45,114 nt of DNA from Myxococcales bacterium. GTDB taxonomy: Bacteria > Myxococcota_A > Polyangia > Palsa-1104 > SHYY01. Below are positions 24,817 through 34,430 of the stretch, piece after piece (position 1 is the stretch's first letter; every line of letters begins with the position of its first letter). Below the pieces are notes generated by a model that ran no database searches, had not been told where the DNA came from, and saw nothing but the letters and a program-made list of their open reading frames with translations. The stretch spans positions 1-45,114 of the forward strand of contig SHYY01000023.1 of NCBI GenBank assembly GCA_009692555.1. Reading direction: 5' to 3'. Made by a program: the position numbers and the translations under genes.

Positions 24817-25607
24817 TCGCCCCGAAGACCTTCCGCTTCGCCCTCGCCGACGACGGGGTCGGGACGATCACCCTCGACCGCCCGGAGTCGCTGAACTCCC
24901 TCACCTTCGAGGTCTACCGCGAGCTGACCGACGCCCTGCGCGCGCTCGGCGGCGAGGAGCGGCTGCGCGCGCTGGTGATCACCGGCGAGGGGCGCGGTTT
25001 CTGCTCGGGCGGCTCGGTCCACGACATCATCGGCCCGCTGTTCGCGATGGACGCGGCCGAACGGATGGCCTTCACCCGCATGACCGGGGAGCTGATCGGG
25101 AACCTGCGCGAGCTTGATCGGCCGGTCGTGGCGGCGCTGAACGGCGTGGCGGCCGGGGCAGGCGCGGTGATTGCCCTGGCGTGCGACTTCCGGATCGCCT
25201 CGGAGCGGGCGAAGATCGCCTTCCTGTTCGTCAAGGTCGGGCTCGCGGGGGCCGACATGGGCGCGGCGTGGCTGCTCCCCCAGGTGATCGGCCTCGCGCG
25301 CGCCACCGAGCTCCTGATGCTCGGCGATCCCGTCCCTGCCGACGAGGCGCTGCGGATCGGCCTCGTCCACCGCGTGGTGGCGCCGGAGCGGGTGCAGGAG
25401 GAGGCGCAGGCGCTCGCGTCCCGGCTCGCCCGCGGCCCGCGCTTCGCGCTCGGGATGACCAAGCGGATGCTGAACAGCGAGCCGACGATGGCCCTCCGCG
25501 ACGCGCTCGAGGCCGAGGCGCAGGCGCAGCAGATCTGCATGGCCCACCCCGATTTTCGCGCGGCGTACGAGGCGTTCGTCGCCAAGCGCGAGCCCAAGTT
25601 CCAGTGA
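24813..25607 (+). CDS. enoyl-CoA hydratase/isomerase family protein
   Basis: A 264-residue crotonase-fold enzyme. The oxyanion-hole blocks are RGFCSGGSVHD and NGVAAGAGAVIALACDFRIA; LVKVGL-type sequence FLFVKVGLAGADMGAAWLLP follows in parts. The first catalytic Glu region is replaced (GAGAVIAL) and the second reads GLAGADMG with Asp in the position often held by Glu, as in isomerases or phenylacetate-type (PaaG-like) members. Its substrate is an acyl-CoA, probably in beta-oxidation of a branched or aromatic acid. It starts with GTG overlapping the RidA stop and ends overlapping the acyl-CoA dehydrogenase start, so the three genes are translationally coupled. Confidence 0.9.
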   Translation: MIAPKTFRFALADDGVGTITLDRPESLNSLTFEVYRELTDALRALGGEERLRALVITGEGRGFCSGGSVHDIIGPLFAMDAAERMAFTRMTGELIGNLRELDRPVVAALNGVAAGAGAVIALACDFRIASERAKIAFLFVKVGLAGADMGAAWLLPQVIGLARATELLMLGDPVPADEALRIGLVHRVVAPERVQEEAQALASRLARGPRFALGMTKRMLNSEPTMALRDALEAEAQAQQICMAHPDFRAAYEAFVAKREPKFQ

Positions 25608-26725
25608 GCGCGGGCAGGCTCGGGCCGTTCTTCGAGGAGCGCCACGAGGCCCTGGCGGCACGGGCGGAGGAGGCGGCCGGGAAGCTGGATGGCGAGGAGG
25701 ATCCGAGGAGGATTGTCGAGAAGCTGGCGGCGGCGGGGCTGCTGGCACATTGCGTACCGTCGGAGTTCGCTCACGGGAACGGGAACGGGAACGGCTCCAT
25801 CGACGTGCGCGATCTGTGCGTGATCCGGCGCGCCCTCGGCTATCGCTCATCGCTGGCCGACACGATGTTCGCGATGCAGGGGCTTGGCAGCTTCCCCGTC
25901 ACCCTCGCCGGCAGCGAGGATCAGCGACGGGCACTCCTGCCCCGGGTGGCGCGAGGCGAGGCGATCTGCGCCTTCGCGATCACCGAGCCCGAGGCGGGAT
26001 CGGACGTCTCCGCCGTCGCCACCCGCGCCCGCCGGGGTGGCGACCACTACCTGCTCGACGGCGAGAAGACCTTCATCTCCAATGCCGGGATCGCCGACTC
26101 CTACGTCGTATTCGCCCGCACCTCCGACGACCGCCACCGCGGCCTCACCGCCTTCCTCGTCGATGGCGCGGCGCCCGGTCTCACGACCACACCGATCGAG
26201 CTGATCGCGCCGCACCCGATCGGCCGCCTGATGCTCCAGGACTGCCCGGGCGAGCGAATCGGCGACGAGGGCGACGGCTTCCGGATCGCCATGGCGACGC
26301 TCGATCGCTTCCGCACATCGGTCGGCGCGGCGGCGGCGGGGATGGCGGCGCGCGCCCTCGACGAGGCGATCGCGCGGGTGAAGGTGCGGCGCCAGTTCGG
26401 CAAGCCGCTCGCCGAGCAGCAGGCGACGCAGCTTGCGCTGGCGGAGATGGCGCTCGACCTCGAGGCGGCCGATCTCCTGGTCGCCAAGGCCGCATGGCTG
26501 GGCGATCGCGGCGACAAGGTCACCCGCGCCGCGGCGATGGCCAAGCTCCACGCCACCGAGGCCGCGCAGCGGGTGATCGACCGCGCGCTCCAACTCCACG
26601 GCGGCCTCGGGGTGGTACGCGGCACCGTCGTCGAGCGGCTCTACCGCGAGGTCCGCGCGCTCCGGATCTACGAGGGAACGAGCGAGATCCAGAAGCTGGT
26701 GATCGCCCGCGATCTCCTGCGCTGA
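25604..26725 (+). CDS. acyl-CoA dehydrogenase
   Basis: A 373-residue flavoprotein that oxidises an acyl-CoA to the 2-enoyl-CoA. FAITEPEAGSDV and KTFISNAGIAD form the FAD/substrate region; RRQFGKPLAEQQ, LQLHGGLGVVRG and YEGTSEIQKLVIAR close the fold. The catalytic base is not the Glu of YEGTSEIQ in every subfamily, but that position is present here. GTG at 25604 overlaps the enoyl-CoA hydratase stop. Near residue 58, three gggaac hexamers add GNGNGNG in a loop, so repeat length varies the protein there. With the hydratase and RidA it forms one operon for acyl-CoA breakdown. Confidence 0.92.
   Translation: MSAGRLGPFFEERHEALAARAEEAAGKLDGEEDPRRIVEKLAAAGLLAHCVPSEFAHGNGNGNGSIDVRDLCVIRRALGYRSSLADTMFAMQGLGSFPVTLAGSEDQRRALLPRVARGEAICAFAITEPEAGSDVSAVATRARRGGDHYLLDGEKTFISNAGIADSYVVFARTSDDRHRGLTAFLVDGAAPGLTTTPIELIAPHPIGRLMLQDCPGERIGDEGDGFRIAMATLDRFRTSVGAAAAGMAARALDEAIARVKVRRQFGKPLAEQQATQLALAEMALDLEAADLLVAKAAWLGDRGDKVTRAAAMAKLHATEAAQRVIDRALQLHGGLGVVRGTVVERLYREVRALRIYEGTSEIQKLVIARDLLR
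25775..25792. repeat. gggaac hexamer, three units, in the acyl-CoA dehydrogenase gene
   Basis: Three perfect GGGAAC units, in frame, encode GNGNGN between the N-terminal helices of the dehydrogenase. The array belongs to the hexamer family found at 6852-6936, 12109-12126 and 35387-35416. Confidence 0.9.
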
Positions 26726-26759
26726 TGAAACTTGGACCAGGAGTATCATCCGACCCCAG

Positions 26760-27176
26760 ATGAATCGCCTCCGCCTCCATTCTGTCCACGCCCCCGACGG
26801 CACCGTGCTCGACACCTGGCTCACCCGCAGCGACGGGGAGTACGCAATCGACGAGGAGCTGCCGGCCGGCGGCGCGCTCCGCATGGCGCTCCCGGGCGAG
26901 ACGATCCGCCCGGTGTTCGATCGCTACGCGCGCCCGCTCGATGTCGCCCTCCCGGCGCTGGCCGACGACGACGAGGTGATCGATCTTCCCGGTGGCGCGA
27001 AGCGGGCGCGGGTGCGGGCCTTCCAGTACCGCGGCCCCGCCGACGTGATCCCCAACGACTACCTCGCTCTCGAGATCGGGGGCGAGGAGACGGTCGCCGC
27101 GCCCGGCCGTCTGATCGCAGCCGCGCTGTGTGCCCTCGCTCGCGCCGCCGCCCGCACCGGCGGAGCCGGGAATTAA
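26760..27176 (+). CDS. hypothetical protein
   Basis: A 138-residue protein with no family that I recognise. It has good codon bias and a compact layout: an N-terminal beta-rich part (RLHSVHAPDGTVLDTWL), PDYLAL-type PNDYLALEIGG, and an Ala/Arg helix at the end. A TATCAT -10-like box at 26744-26749 lies 10 nt before the ATG, with no ribosome site. The end of the gene overlaps the probable start of the amidase by about 49 bp in another frame. Cytoplasmic location is likely as there is no signal peptide. Confidence 0.6.
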   Translation: MNRLRLHSVHAPDGTVLDTWLTRSDGEYAIDEELPAGGALRMALPGETIRPVFDRYARPLDVALPALADDDEVIDLPGGAKRARVRAFQYRGPADVIPNDYLALEIGGEETVAAPGRLIAAALCALARAAARTGGAGN

Positions 27177-28786
27177 CCCGCTCCCTCGACACGCGGCGGT
27201 GGGTCGCGCTGGCCTGCACGCTCGCCGCGTCATGCGCCTCGAACACGCCATTCCCCGTCGCTGGTGCTCCGGCAACCCGGATCGCCGGGCTCGACCTGGA
27301 GGAGGCCACGATCGCCGATCTCCAGGCCGCGATGACCGCCGGCCGGATCGACTCGCGCGGCCTCGTCCGCGCCTACCTCGATCGCATCGAGCGGGTGGAT
27401 CGCAGCGGACCGACCCTGCGCGCGATCCTGGAGGTGAACCCGGACGCAGAGTCGATCGCCATCGAGCGCGACGCCGAGCGCCGGGCCGGCAAGCTGCGCG
27501 GCCCGCTCCACGGCATCCCGATCGTCCTCAAGGACAACATCGATACCGCCGACGGGATGCACACCACCGCCGGCTCCCTCGCCCTCCTCGACTCGCGCCC
27601 CGACGCGGACGCCACCGTCGCCAGGCGCCTCCGCGACGCGGGCGCGGTGCTGCTCGGCAAGACCAACCTCAGCGAGTGGGCCAACATGCGCTCCGACCGC
27701 TCGTCGAGCGGCTGGAGCGGGCGCGGCGGCCAGACCCTCAACCCGCACTCGCTCGATCGCAGCCCGTGCGGATCGAGCTCCGGCTCGGCGGTGGCGGTCG
27801 CTGCCGGTCTCGCCGCCGCCGCGATCGGCACCGAGACCGTCGGCTCGATCATCTGTCCCTCGTCGCTGAACGGGGTGGTCGGGATCAAGCCCACCGTCGG
27901 TCTCACCAGCCGCGCCGGCGTGATCCCGATCTCCCACTCCCAGGACACCGTCGGCCCGCACGCGCGCACCGTCGCCGACGCCGCCCTCCTTCTCGCGGCG
28001 ATCGCCGGCCTCGATCCGCGCGACCCGGCGACCACCGACGGCGCCGCCCACGCCGCCCCCGACTACGCGAAGAGCCTCCAGCGCGATGGCCTGCGCGGGG
28101 CGCGTATCGGCGTCCCCCGCACCAGGCTCTTCGGCTACAGCGAGGGGGCCGACCAGGTGGCCGAGGCGGCCATCGCGACGCTGCGCGCCGAGGGTGCGGT
28201 GATCATCGACCCGGCGGACATCCCGAACGTGCAGGTCATGTATCCCGCCGGCGAGGAGGTGATGCTCCACGAATTCAAGAGCGACCTCGCCGCCTACCTC
28301 GCGACGCGCAAGCACCCGGGCCTCCTCTCCCTCGGCGATCTCATCGCATGGAACCGCGCGCACGCCGCACAGGAGATGCCCTGGTTCGGCCAGGATCTCT
28401 TCGAAAAGGCCGCCGCCAAGGGGCCGCTCAGCGACGAGAAGTACACCTCCGCTCTCGCGCGCAGCCACGAGCTGTCCCGCACCCTCGGGATCGACGCGGT
28501 GATGGAGCAGCACCACCTCGATGCGCTGGTCGCGCCCGCCTACGGACCGGCGTGGAAGATCGACCTCGTCAACGGTGACAACTTCGCCGGCGGATCGGCC
28601 CTCCCGGCCGGCCTGGCGGGCTACCCGATGATCACCGTCCCCGCGGGAATTGCCCACGGCCTCCCGGTCGGCCTCGCCTTCATCGGCCGTGCGTGGAGCG
28701 AGCCGACGCTGATCCGCCTCGCCTACGCCTTCGAGCAGGCCAGCCAGGCGCGCCGTCGCCCCGCCTACCGCCGCACCACGCCGTAG
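27128..28786 (+). CDS. amidase-signature family hydrolase, exported
   Basis: A 552-residue (from GTG 27128) amidase. Lys in IVLKDNIDTADG, the Gly/Ser loop CGSSSGSAVAVAAGL and the nucleophile region GTETVGSIICPSSLNG give the Ser-cisSer-Lys triad. VGIKPTVGLTSRAGVIPIS and DTVGPHARTVADAA are further family blocks. The usual GTETDGS is GTETVGS here. WVALACTLAASC near the start looks like a lipoprotein signal, so the enzyme is probably exported. No ATG lies in frame near it; GTG 27128 is the only plausible start and gives an unusually Arg-rich 30-residue lead. Substrate unknown; these enzymes cleave C-N amide bonds of small molecules or peptides. Confidence 0.85.
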   Translation: MCPRSRRRPHRRSRELTRSLDTRRWVALACTLAASCASNTPFPVAGAPATRIAGLDLEEATIADLQAAMTAGRIDSRGLVRAYLDRIERVDRSGPTLRAILEVNPDAESIAIERDAERRAGKLRGPLHGIPIVLKDNIDTADGMHTTAGSLALLDSRPDADATVARRLRDAGAVLLGKTNLSEWANMRSDRSSSGWSGRGGQTLNPHSLDRSPCGSSSGSAVAVAAGLAAAAIGTETVGSIICPSSLNGVVGIKPTVGLTSRAGVIPISHSQDTVGPHARTVADAALLLAAIAGLDPRDPATTDGAAHAAPDYAKSLQRDGLRGARIGVPRTRLFGYSEGADQVAEAAIATLRAEGAVIIDPADIPNVQVMYPAGEEVMLHEFKSDLAAYLATRKHPGLLSLGDLIAWNRAHAAQEMPWFGQDLFEKAAAKGPLSDEKYTSALARSHELSRTLGIDAVMEQHHLDALVAPAYGPAWKIDLVNGDNFAGGSALPAGLAGYPMITVPAGIAHGLPVGLAFIGRAWSEPTLIRLAYAFEQASQARRRPAYRRTTP

Positions 28787-28790
28787 CTTC

Positions 28791-29432
28791 CTATTTCAGG
28801 CCGGCGAGCTTCGACAGATCGAGCCCGCCGAGCAATGCCAGGAGCGGCTTCGCGTCGGGGACGCCCGAGGCGTTCGCCTCGACGAGGAACCGCCCACCGA
28901 CGAGGAGCGTGACCTTGCCGTGCTTGCTGCCGGCCTTCCACTCCTCGATCGCCGGGTGGCCCGCGACCTCGATCCCCTTCTGGTAGCGGTCGGAGCCGTC
29001 GGAGCTGATCATCCGCGCCATGCCGAAGCCGGCGGCGAGGATCGCGGTGGCGCTGGTGTCGATGATCTTCACGCGCGCGGTGAGCGCGCCCCTCTTGTAC
29101 TCGCGATGCACGTCGGTGGACGAGATCGTCCCGATGGTGTTGCTCTCGCCCTTCACCTCGCCGCTCGCCTTCCAGCCGGCCACCTCGTCGGGGAGGAGCG
29201 GCGCCAGCTCGCGCCAGTTCAGGACGTTGGCGTTCGGATTGTTCCCCATCGCGCCGGTGAGCGCCTGCATCTGCGCCAGCGCCTGCATCGGATTCGCCGG
29301 GTTCACCATCGGTGGGGTGGCGGGCACGGCAGGCACCGCGGGCGCGGCAGGGGCGGGGGGCGGCGGCGCGGGATCGCTCTTGCAGGCGATCGGCGTCAAC
29401 CAAAGGAACGACAGCAGCGCGATTCTTCCCAT
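28791..29432 (-). CDS. hypothetical lipoprotein
   Basis: A 213-residue lipoprotein: SFLWLTPIAC (Cys17) is followed by a Pro/Ala-rich linker (about 20-50), QALAQMQALTG, and a globular domain (VAGWKASGEVKGESNTIG, GMARMISSDGSDRYQKGIEV, LVGGRFLVEANASG). The last residues are GLDLSKLAGLK. I recognise no family. The domain, with alternating strands, resembles lipocalin-like small beta-barrels but this is weak. It converges with the amidase gene (4 bp between stops) and lies just after the frameshifted secreted gene on the same strand. Confidence 0.75.
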   Translation of the reverse strand: MGRIALLSFLWLTPIACKSDPAPPPPAPAAPAVPAVPATPPMVNPANPMQALAQMQALTGAMGNNPNANVLNWRELAPLLPDEVAGWKASGEVKGESNTIGTISSTDVHREYKRGALTARVKIIDTSATAILAAGFGMARMISSDGSDRYQKGIEVAGHPAIEEWKAGSKHGKVTLLVGGRFLVEANASGVPDAKPLLALLGGLDLSKLAGLK

Positions 29433-29449
29433 GAATCCGGATCCTGGTA

Positions 29450-32196
29450 CTACAGGCAGGTGGCGGAGTCGAAGAGCTGGCCGTCGTCGACGCAGGTGGC
29501 GGTCTTGTTGTCGTGCGGCACGCACACCGAGACGGCGCCGGTGCAGGATCCGCCGTGGTCGTCGGAGGCGGTGAAGGCGATGCGATAGACGCGGCCGTTG
29601 TGGGCGCTTCCGTCGCGCTCGGCCCGCACCTGGGCTGCGCCGCTGCCAATCCCGGTGGCGTCGGAGCAGGGCGCCTTGCTCTTGCCGACCGCTTCGTCCT
29701 GTGTGACCGCGTCGATCCGCACGCGCACGGCGTCGCCATCGGCGTCCTTCACGCCGGTCACACCGACGGAGACCATCTTGTTGCTGGCCGGCCACAGCAC
29801 GCTCGATGTCGCGACGGCGCCCGCGCAGCTCGGGGGCTGGTTCTTCGCGAGGCACTCGGCCTCCGTGTCGTCGGGCGTGGCTGCGAAGCGGCTGATGGCG
29901 TGGGCGGTCCCGGCAAACTGGGCGGGGCCGACGAAGCCATCGACCGCCGCGTTCGTGGCGCCGATCCGGGCGAGGGCGGCCCGCCGCCACCGCGGGCAGT
30001 GCGCCGGATCCGGATTCACCCGATCGAGACCCGAGGCGTCGAGGATGGACGAGGGCGCGACGCCCACCTGGGTCGCCGCGGCGGCCAGGGCGCGGTCGAC
30101 GAGATTGTCGGCCGATCCCGTCAGGACGTGCGACGTGAAGCGCCGCTCGACCTGGTGGGCGACGGTGCCCAGCGAGTCGGTGACCGTGGCGCGGGCGATG
30201 AGCTGGATCACGTCGTCGCCCGGCGGGAAGTGCACCTCGAGGGTGCCGCGCGCGACCGCCCCCACGTCGGAGGCCAGCACGCTCACCGCGCCGGGGGCAG
30301 ACTGCCCCTCCACCACCGGGATGACCGCCTCGCGGGAGAGGCTCGACGCGGTGAAGGTCCAGGCCACGGCGAATGGCCGCGGCGTGCCGAAGATCTGCAG
30401 GAGGCGAGCGTCACCCGGGACGCGCACGGCCTCGTTCAGCTCCTCGGCGACCGGCGCGTCGTCCTCGGGGGACGGCTCGCCTTCGCGGACCACCGCATAC
30501 CGCGGCACCGCGCTCGCGGTCCAGACGCCGGCCCGCACGAAGCCCTCGGGGGGCGGCGTGCCCTCCGGTGGAAGCGCCGCGGCGACGATGAACTCGTCCC
30601 ACGCGGACGGCGCCGCCTCGACGGTGAGCGGACGACCCTCGATCCGGCCCCCGAGCACGATGTCTGCGGCGTGCGCGCGCAGGACGCGGCCGCTCGCGGT
30701 GCGAACCTCAACGGTGAGGGCCGCCCCGGCCGCGAGTCCCGCCACGTAGGCGGACCCGGGGCTGTTCGCCGTGAACGCCAGCGGCATCCTCGCATCGCCC
30801 ACCACCTGCTCGATGGAGACGATCGTCAGGTCGTCCACCGTGGCGCCGGGCGAGCCGCCGAGCTCGACGGTGGCGTCGGCGACCAGCGCCCCCACGGTGT
30901 CGGAGTTCGCGAGGGGACGGAGGGTCGCGCGGAGCTGCTGCATGATCAAGGTGACGACCGCTCCCGGGTTCGGCGGGACCACCGGAGGCCCCACGTCGTC
31001 CTCGCCGAGCGAGAAGCGATCGACCCGCACGACCTGGTAGCCCTCCCAGCCCTGATCGCCCGCGCCGACGCTGCTCGTCAGGTTGATGAACCCGGTGATG
31101 CGACCGGTGGGCAGCTGGCAGACGCTGCCGAAGGTGACCTGCACGTTGCCGTCGTCGGCCGCCCGCTCGATGACGTCGATCAGCGGCGCCCCGCCGACCA
31201 GCAGCCGGTGGTCCGTGCCGTCGTCGGCGTCGTCGGTGTTGACCGTGACCAGGCGCCGGTCCAGCACGTGGATGTCGTAGCGGACCGGGCCGAGGGCGGG
31301 GTCCGCCGAGAAGGCGAGACCGAATGTTCCCTTGCGCGGAAACTGCGACCAGGGCCGCCAGCCGGGCGGCGGGGCGGATGGGTAGGGACTGGCAAAGTAG
31401 AAGTGGCTCTGGCGATCGAATCGATTCGAGTCGTCCTGGACCATCATCAGGTAGTGGGAATTGCCGCTGCGCCACCACATCAGCTCGGACGGGTGGATCT
31501 CCGGCCGCCCGCCGTGGCCGTGATCGCCGGCCCACGGACCATAGGTGCACAGCGAGCGGGTCTCGAGCGGCGAATACTGGTTGCCATTGCGGGGATCATC
31601 GAGGCATCGGATGTGCGACTTGCCGTCGATTCCGATGTAGGCCTGGTCGTCGCGGCAGCTCTTCGGGAACCAGCCGTTGTTGTAGAAGCTCTGGTCGGGC
31701 GTGATCTCGAGCTGCATGCATCTCGAGCCGTGGCAGGGTGCGTGCAGATCGACGCCGATCTCCTCGACGTCGTCGAGGAGCCATGCATAATGCGGCGTGG
31801 GAATGAAGTTCACATTCCAATCCGCCTCGTCGCCCCAGCCGTCGTAGAAAAAGTAGTCGTCGACCGTGCCGCACGCCGTGGTCTTCACCGGGCTCCAGGG
31901 GCGGAATGGTCCCGGATAGGCCACCAGGCGGCTGAGCGCGGCGTCCCAGCGGCGGAGGGCCTGCGGCCAGGGGCCGATCCAGGCGCCTTCGGGATCCTTC
32001 GCGGCGACGCCGAGCGAGTCGTTCGTCGCCTCCGTCCAGACGCGGGTCTGGCCGGCGGTGCAGGCGGCACCGGTCCCGGCAGCGCGAAATCCGCGGCCTC
32101 CGTGGTGCCTGTGGCGAGCATTCCAACGAAGAACAAGCCACCCGCGAGCCGGCGCCGATGGGGAGTGCGGCGCTTCGGTCGATTCACTCCGTGCAT
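29450..32196 (-). pseudogene. large secreted protein, one frameshift after the signal peptide
   Basis: ATG at 32196 begins a signal peptide (GGLFFVGMLATGTTEA), but one base is missing near 32070: the frame for the remaining ~875 residues (starting TGAACTAGQTRVWTE) is offset by one. The main part holds blocks such as WNVNFIPTPHYAWLL, QSFYNNGWFPKSC, HSHFYF-type QSHFYFASPYP and, at the C-terminus, VTGVKDADGDAVRVRI and HGGSCTGAVSVCVPHD, a domain with paired Cys common in large exported proteins of delta-type bacteria. Function unknown. Either the gene is off or the base is an assembly error, as the codons after it are intact to the end. Confidence 0.7.
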
Positions 32197-32273
32197 TGGG
32201 ATCCTCCAGGGTGTCAGCGCTGCGGCAGGCGTCTTCCGTCGGTCCGTGGCTGACGGTCCATCTAGTACAGAAA

Positions 32274-32289
32274 ATCGGCGTGCGCCGAT
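32274..32289 (-). terminator. intrinsic terminator of the acyltransferase-epimerase operon
   Basis: On the minus strand ATCGGCG and CGCCGAT form a 7 bp stem with a 2-nt loop, followed by TTTCTGT. It lies 54 bp after the epimerase stop codon and before the start of the next minus-strand gene, as expected of a Rho-independent terminator. Confidence 0.6.
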
Positions 32290-32342
32290 ACGAATTTTCC
32301 TGGCATCGGTGGACGAGATGCCCCGTCAAGCCAGCGCCTCGC

Positions 32343-33266
32343 TCAGCCGCGATCGTACCCGTCGCGGAAGCCGTCGATCGTCCGATCCTCGTCGTGGCGG
32401 TGCGCAAACCCGGTCGCCGCGCGGAAGGCGCTGGCATCGATCACCACCGGGTACTTGATGTGCTGCAGCGCGCCCTCGGGCAGCCGCGGCAATCCGAAGC
32501 GCCCGAGCGCGAACCGGAACAGCGGCTCCGGCACGGGAATCGTCTTCCGTCCCGCGAGCTTCACGATCAGCGAGAGCGGCATCGGCGGCGGCCCGGCCAC
32601 GTTGAAGACCCCGCGCAGCTTCGCCCCCAGCGCCGCGCAGATCGCCTCCGCCGTGTCGCGCTCGTGCAGGAAGTGGAACAGCGGGTCGAAGCCCATCACC
32701 GTCGGTACGCGTGGCCCGCGAAGGAACCCGGCGAGCGTCCCGACCCGAGCGGGACCGAGGGTGTAGCAGATCCTCAGAACCGCGGTCTGGAGCTCGGGAA
32801 ACCGCCACAGCGCCATTCCGGCGTAGAGGTCGGCGGCCACCAGATCGGCCAGTTCCGGGAAGGTGGTGCCCCCCATCGGCGGATCGTCCTCGCGGTGGTA
32901 GAGCGGCGAGTCGTGCGCGGCGCCGTAGTAGGTGTGGCGCCCGACGAAGATCGCCTGCTTCGCGCCGTAGGCGTGGCAGTGATCGAAGATCGCGCGCGTG
33001 CCGTGCAGGTTGATCCGGTAGCGATCCTCGCTCTGCACCGTGAGGTGCGTCACCGTCGCCATGTGGATCACCCCGTCGGGGCGGTGCTTGCGGAAGACGT
33101 CCTCCGCTGCGCGCTTGCGGATATCGATCTCGTGCAGCTCGATCCCGCGCGGCGCGCCCACCCACGCGCGGCGATCGATCCCGATCACCTGGTGCCCCTC
33201 GTCGACCAGCCGCTCCGCGACCAGTTGCCCGAGCCGCCCCGCGATGCCCGTGATCAGGACCTTCAT
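32343..33266 (-). CDS. NAD-dependent epimerase/dehydratase family protein
   Basis: A 307-residue extended [20 protein letters not shown] is the NAD(P)-binding Rossmann start, and [20 protein letters not shown] provides the Tyr region (YxxxK is not obvious: the block reads HTYYGAAHD). [17 protein letters not shown] and [13 protein letters not shown] match the later fold. The active Tyr-Lys pair is not clear, so it may be a non-catalytic or atypical member. Its ATG overlaps the stop of the upstream acyltransferase (ATGA), a sign of translational coupling. A role in modifying a lipid or glycan head group is inferred from this pairing. Confidence 0.82.
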   Translation of the reverse strand: MKVLITGIAGRLGQLVAERLVDEGHQVIGIDRRAWVGAPRGIELHEIDIRKRAAEDVFRKHRPDGVIHMATVTHLTVQSEDRYRINLHGTRAIFDHCHAYGAKQAIFVGRHTYYGAAHDSPLYHREDDPPMGGTTFPELADLVAADLYAGMALWRFPELQTAVLRICYTLGPARVGTLAGFLRGPRVPTVMGFDPLFHFLHERDTAEAICAALGAKLRGVFNVAGPPPMPLSLIVKLAGRKTIPVPEPLFRFALGRFGLPRLPEGALQHIKYPVVIDASAFRAATGFAHRHDEDRTIDGFRDGYDRG

Positions 33267-34060
33267 GAGCGCGCCTCCACGCCGCGTGCGATCAGCGCGG
33301 CGATCTGGTCGGTCACCTTTGCGACGTGGCCGGCGATCACCTCGTCGTCCTCCGCTCCCGTCCCCGCGAACACCGTCGGCTCGCCGTACTCGAGCCGCAG
33401 CGCCACCGGCCTCGGGACCGGAAAGATGTACGGCGTCACCGGGATGTAGGGCACGCCGAACAGCTTCCCGAGCTTCACCAGGTTCATCACCGTCGGGATC
33501 GCCTCGCCGCAGCCCACGAAGCCGAACGGCACGATCGGCGTCCTGGTCTCCATCGCCAGCCGCATGAAGCCGGTCCCGAAGCCCACCAGCGAGTTGCGCT
33601 CGCGATACAGCTTGGCCGTCCCGCGCGCCCCCTCGGGGAACACCATCAGCAGGCGCTCGTCGGTGAGCAGCCGGAGCGCGTTCTCCGGCAGCCCCGGGAG
33701 CTGCCCCGCGCCCAGCGTCATCTGCGACACCACCGGCATGCGATTGATGAACTTCTCTGCCATTCCCTGCGCCAGCCGGGGCGGCTCCATCTCGTAGAAC
33801 GTCGACGCCAGCACCATCAGCGCATCGAGCGCCACGCCGCCCGAGTGGTTGCCCACCAGCATCGCCCGCCCGCGCCCCGGGACGTTCCCGATCCCGACCA
33901 CCGTGACCCGGAAGTAGCGACGGTAGAGCCAGCCAATCAGCGTGAACATCCGCGCCACGTCGCGCTGCGTGATGCCGCAGGGATCGACGCCGTGGCGACT
34001 CCACGGCAGCTCGATCCGGCGCACGCGCTCCTTCACCTCACGGTCGATCAGCCAGGCCAT
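33263..34060 (-). CDS. 1-acylglycerol-3-phosphate acyltransferase-like (PlsC) protein
   Basis: A 265-residue acyltransferase. [12 protein letters not shown] gives the catalytic His and Asp, spaced by six rather than the canonical four residues, and FPEGARG is the second motif. [23 protein letters not shown] follows in parts. A hydrophobic patch near residue 45-60 ([18 protein letters not shown]) anchors it at the membrane. It transfers an acyl chain to a lysophospholipid or similar acceptor. ATG at 34060 (MAWLIDREV) is preferred over the frame start at 34096 because of protein composition. It leads a two-gene operon with the epimerase. Confidence 0.85.
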   Translation of the reverse strand: MAWLIDREVKERVRRIELPWSRHGVDPCGITQRDVARMFTLIGWLYRRYFRVTVVGIGNVPGRGRAMLVGNHSGGVALDALMVLASTFYEMEPPRLAQGMAEKFINRMPVVSQMTLGAGQLPGLPENALRLLTDERLLMVFPEGARGTAKLYRERNSLVGFGTGFMRLAMETRTPIVPFGFVGCGEAIPTVMNLVKLGKLFGVPYIPVTPYIFPVPRPVALRLEYGEPTVFAGTGAEDDEVIAGHVAKVTDQIAALIARGVEARS

Positions 34061-34430
34061 GCGGCACGGTACCTCAGCGCGGCCCGCGGGCCGCAACCAA
34101 AGTCCGCAGCCCGCGGGCCGAAGAGCGACTCGCCCTCCAGCCCTGCGGCGGCAACCCCATCACCCTCGCGGGCGCGCCATGTGGCGAGCAGCCGCCCGAT
34201 GGCGGCGTGGCAGCGAACGACCTCGCCGTCATCCACTCCGTCGATGCGGGCACCGCGGCGCCCGACCTCGGCGGCCAGACCGCCGACCTCGACGTCTGTC
34301 GCTGAGGGCGGCGCCACCGCCGATCGGCGCGGGTCTGGCCGGCATCTCACGCCCCGCCAGCGGTGGGCCGCGAGGGGGCGCGATCGGCATCCTGGGGGCC
34401 ATAGTGAAGGCTGCCGTCAGGAGGTCCCCC
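34061..34430. other. gene-poor gap with two copies of a GC palindrome
   Basis: GCCCGCGGGCCG occurs twice (34082-34093 and 34109-34120), each almost a perfect palindrome. On the plus strand a frame without a start codon runs to TGA at 34303-34305 and ends APDLGGQTADLDVCR, with very GC-biased third positions; a minus-strand frame (34350 to 34048) is equally biased and could be a small gene before the acyltransferase. I cannot decide between a gene remnant and chance. The promoters of the divergent flanking genes must lie here. Confidence 0.4.

Noticed and set aside
34048-34350. A 100-residue gene on the minus strand before the acyltransferase
   Set aside because: Codon bias is equal on both strands, the end overlaps the acyltransferase start, and no family is visible; left as undecided under the gap at 34061-34430.
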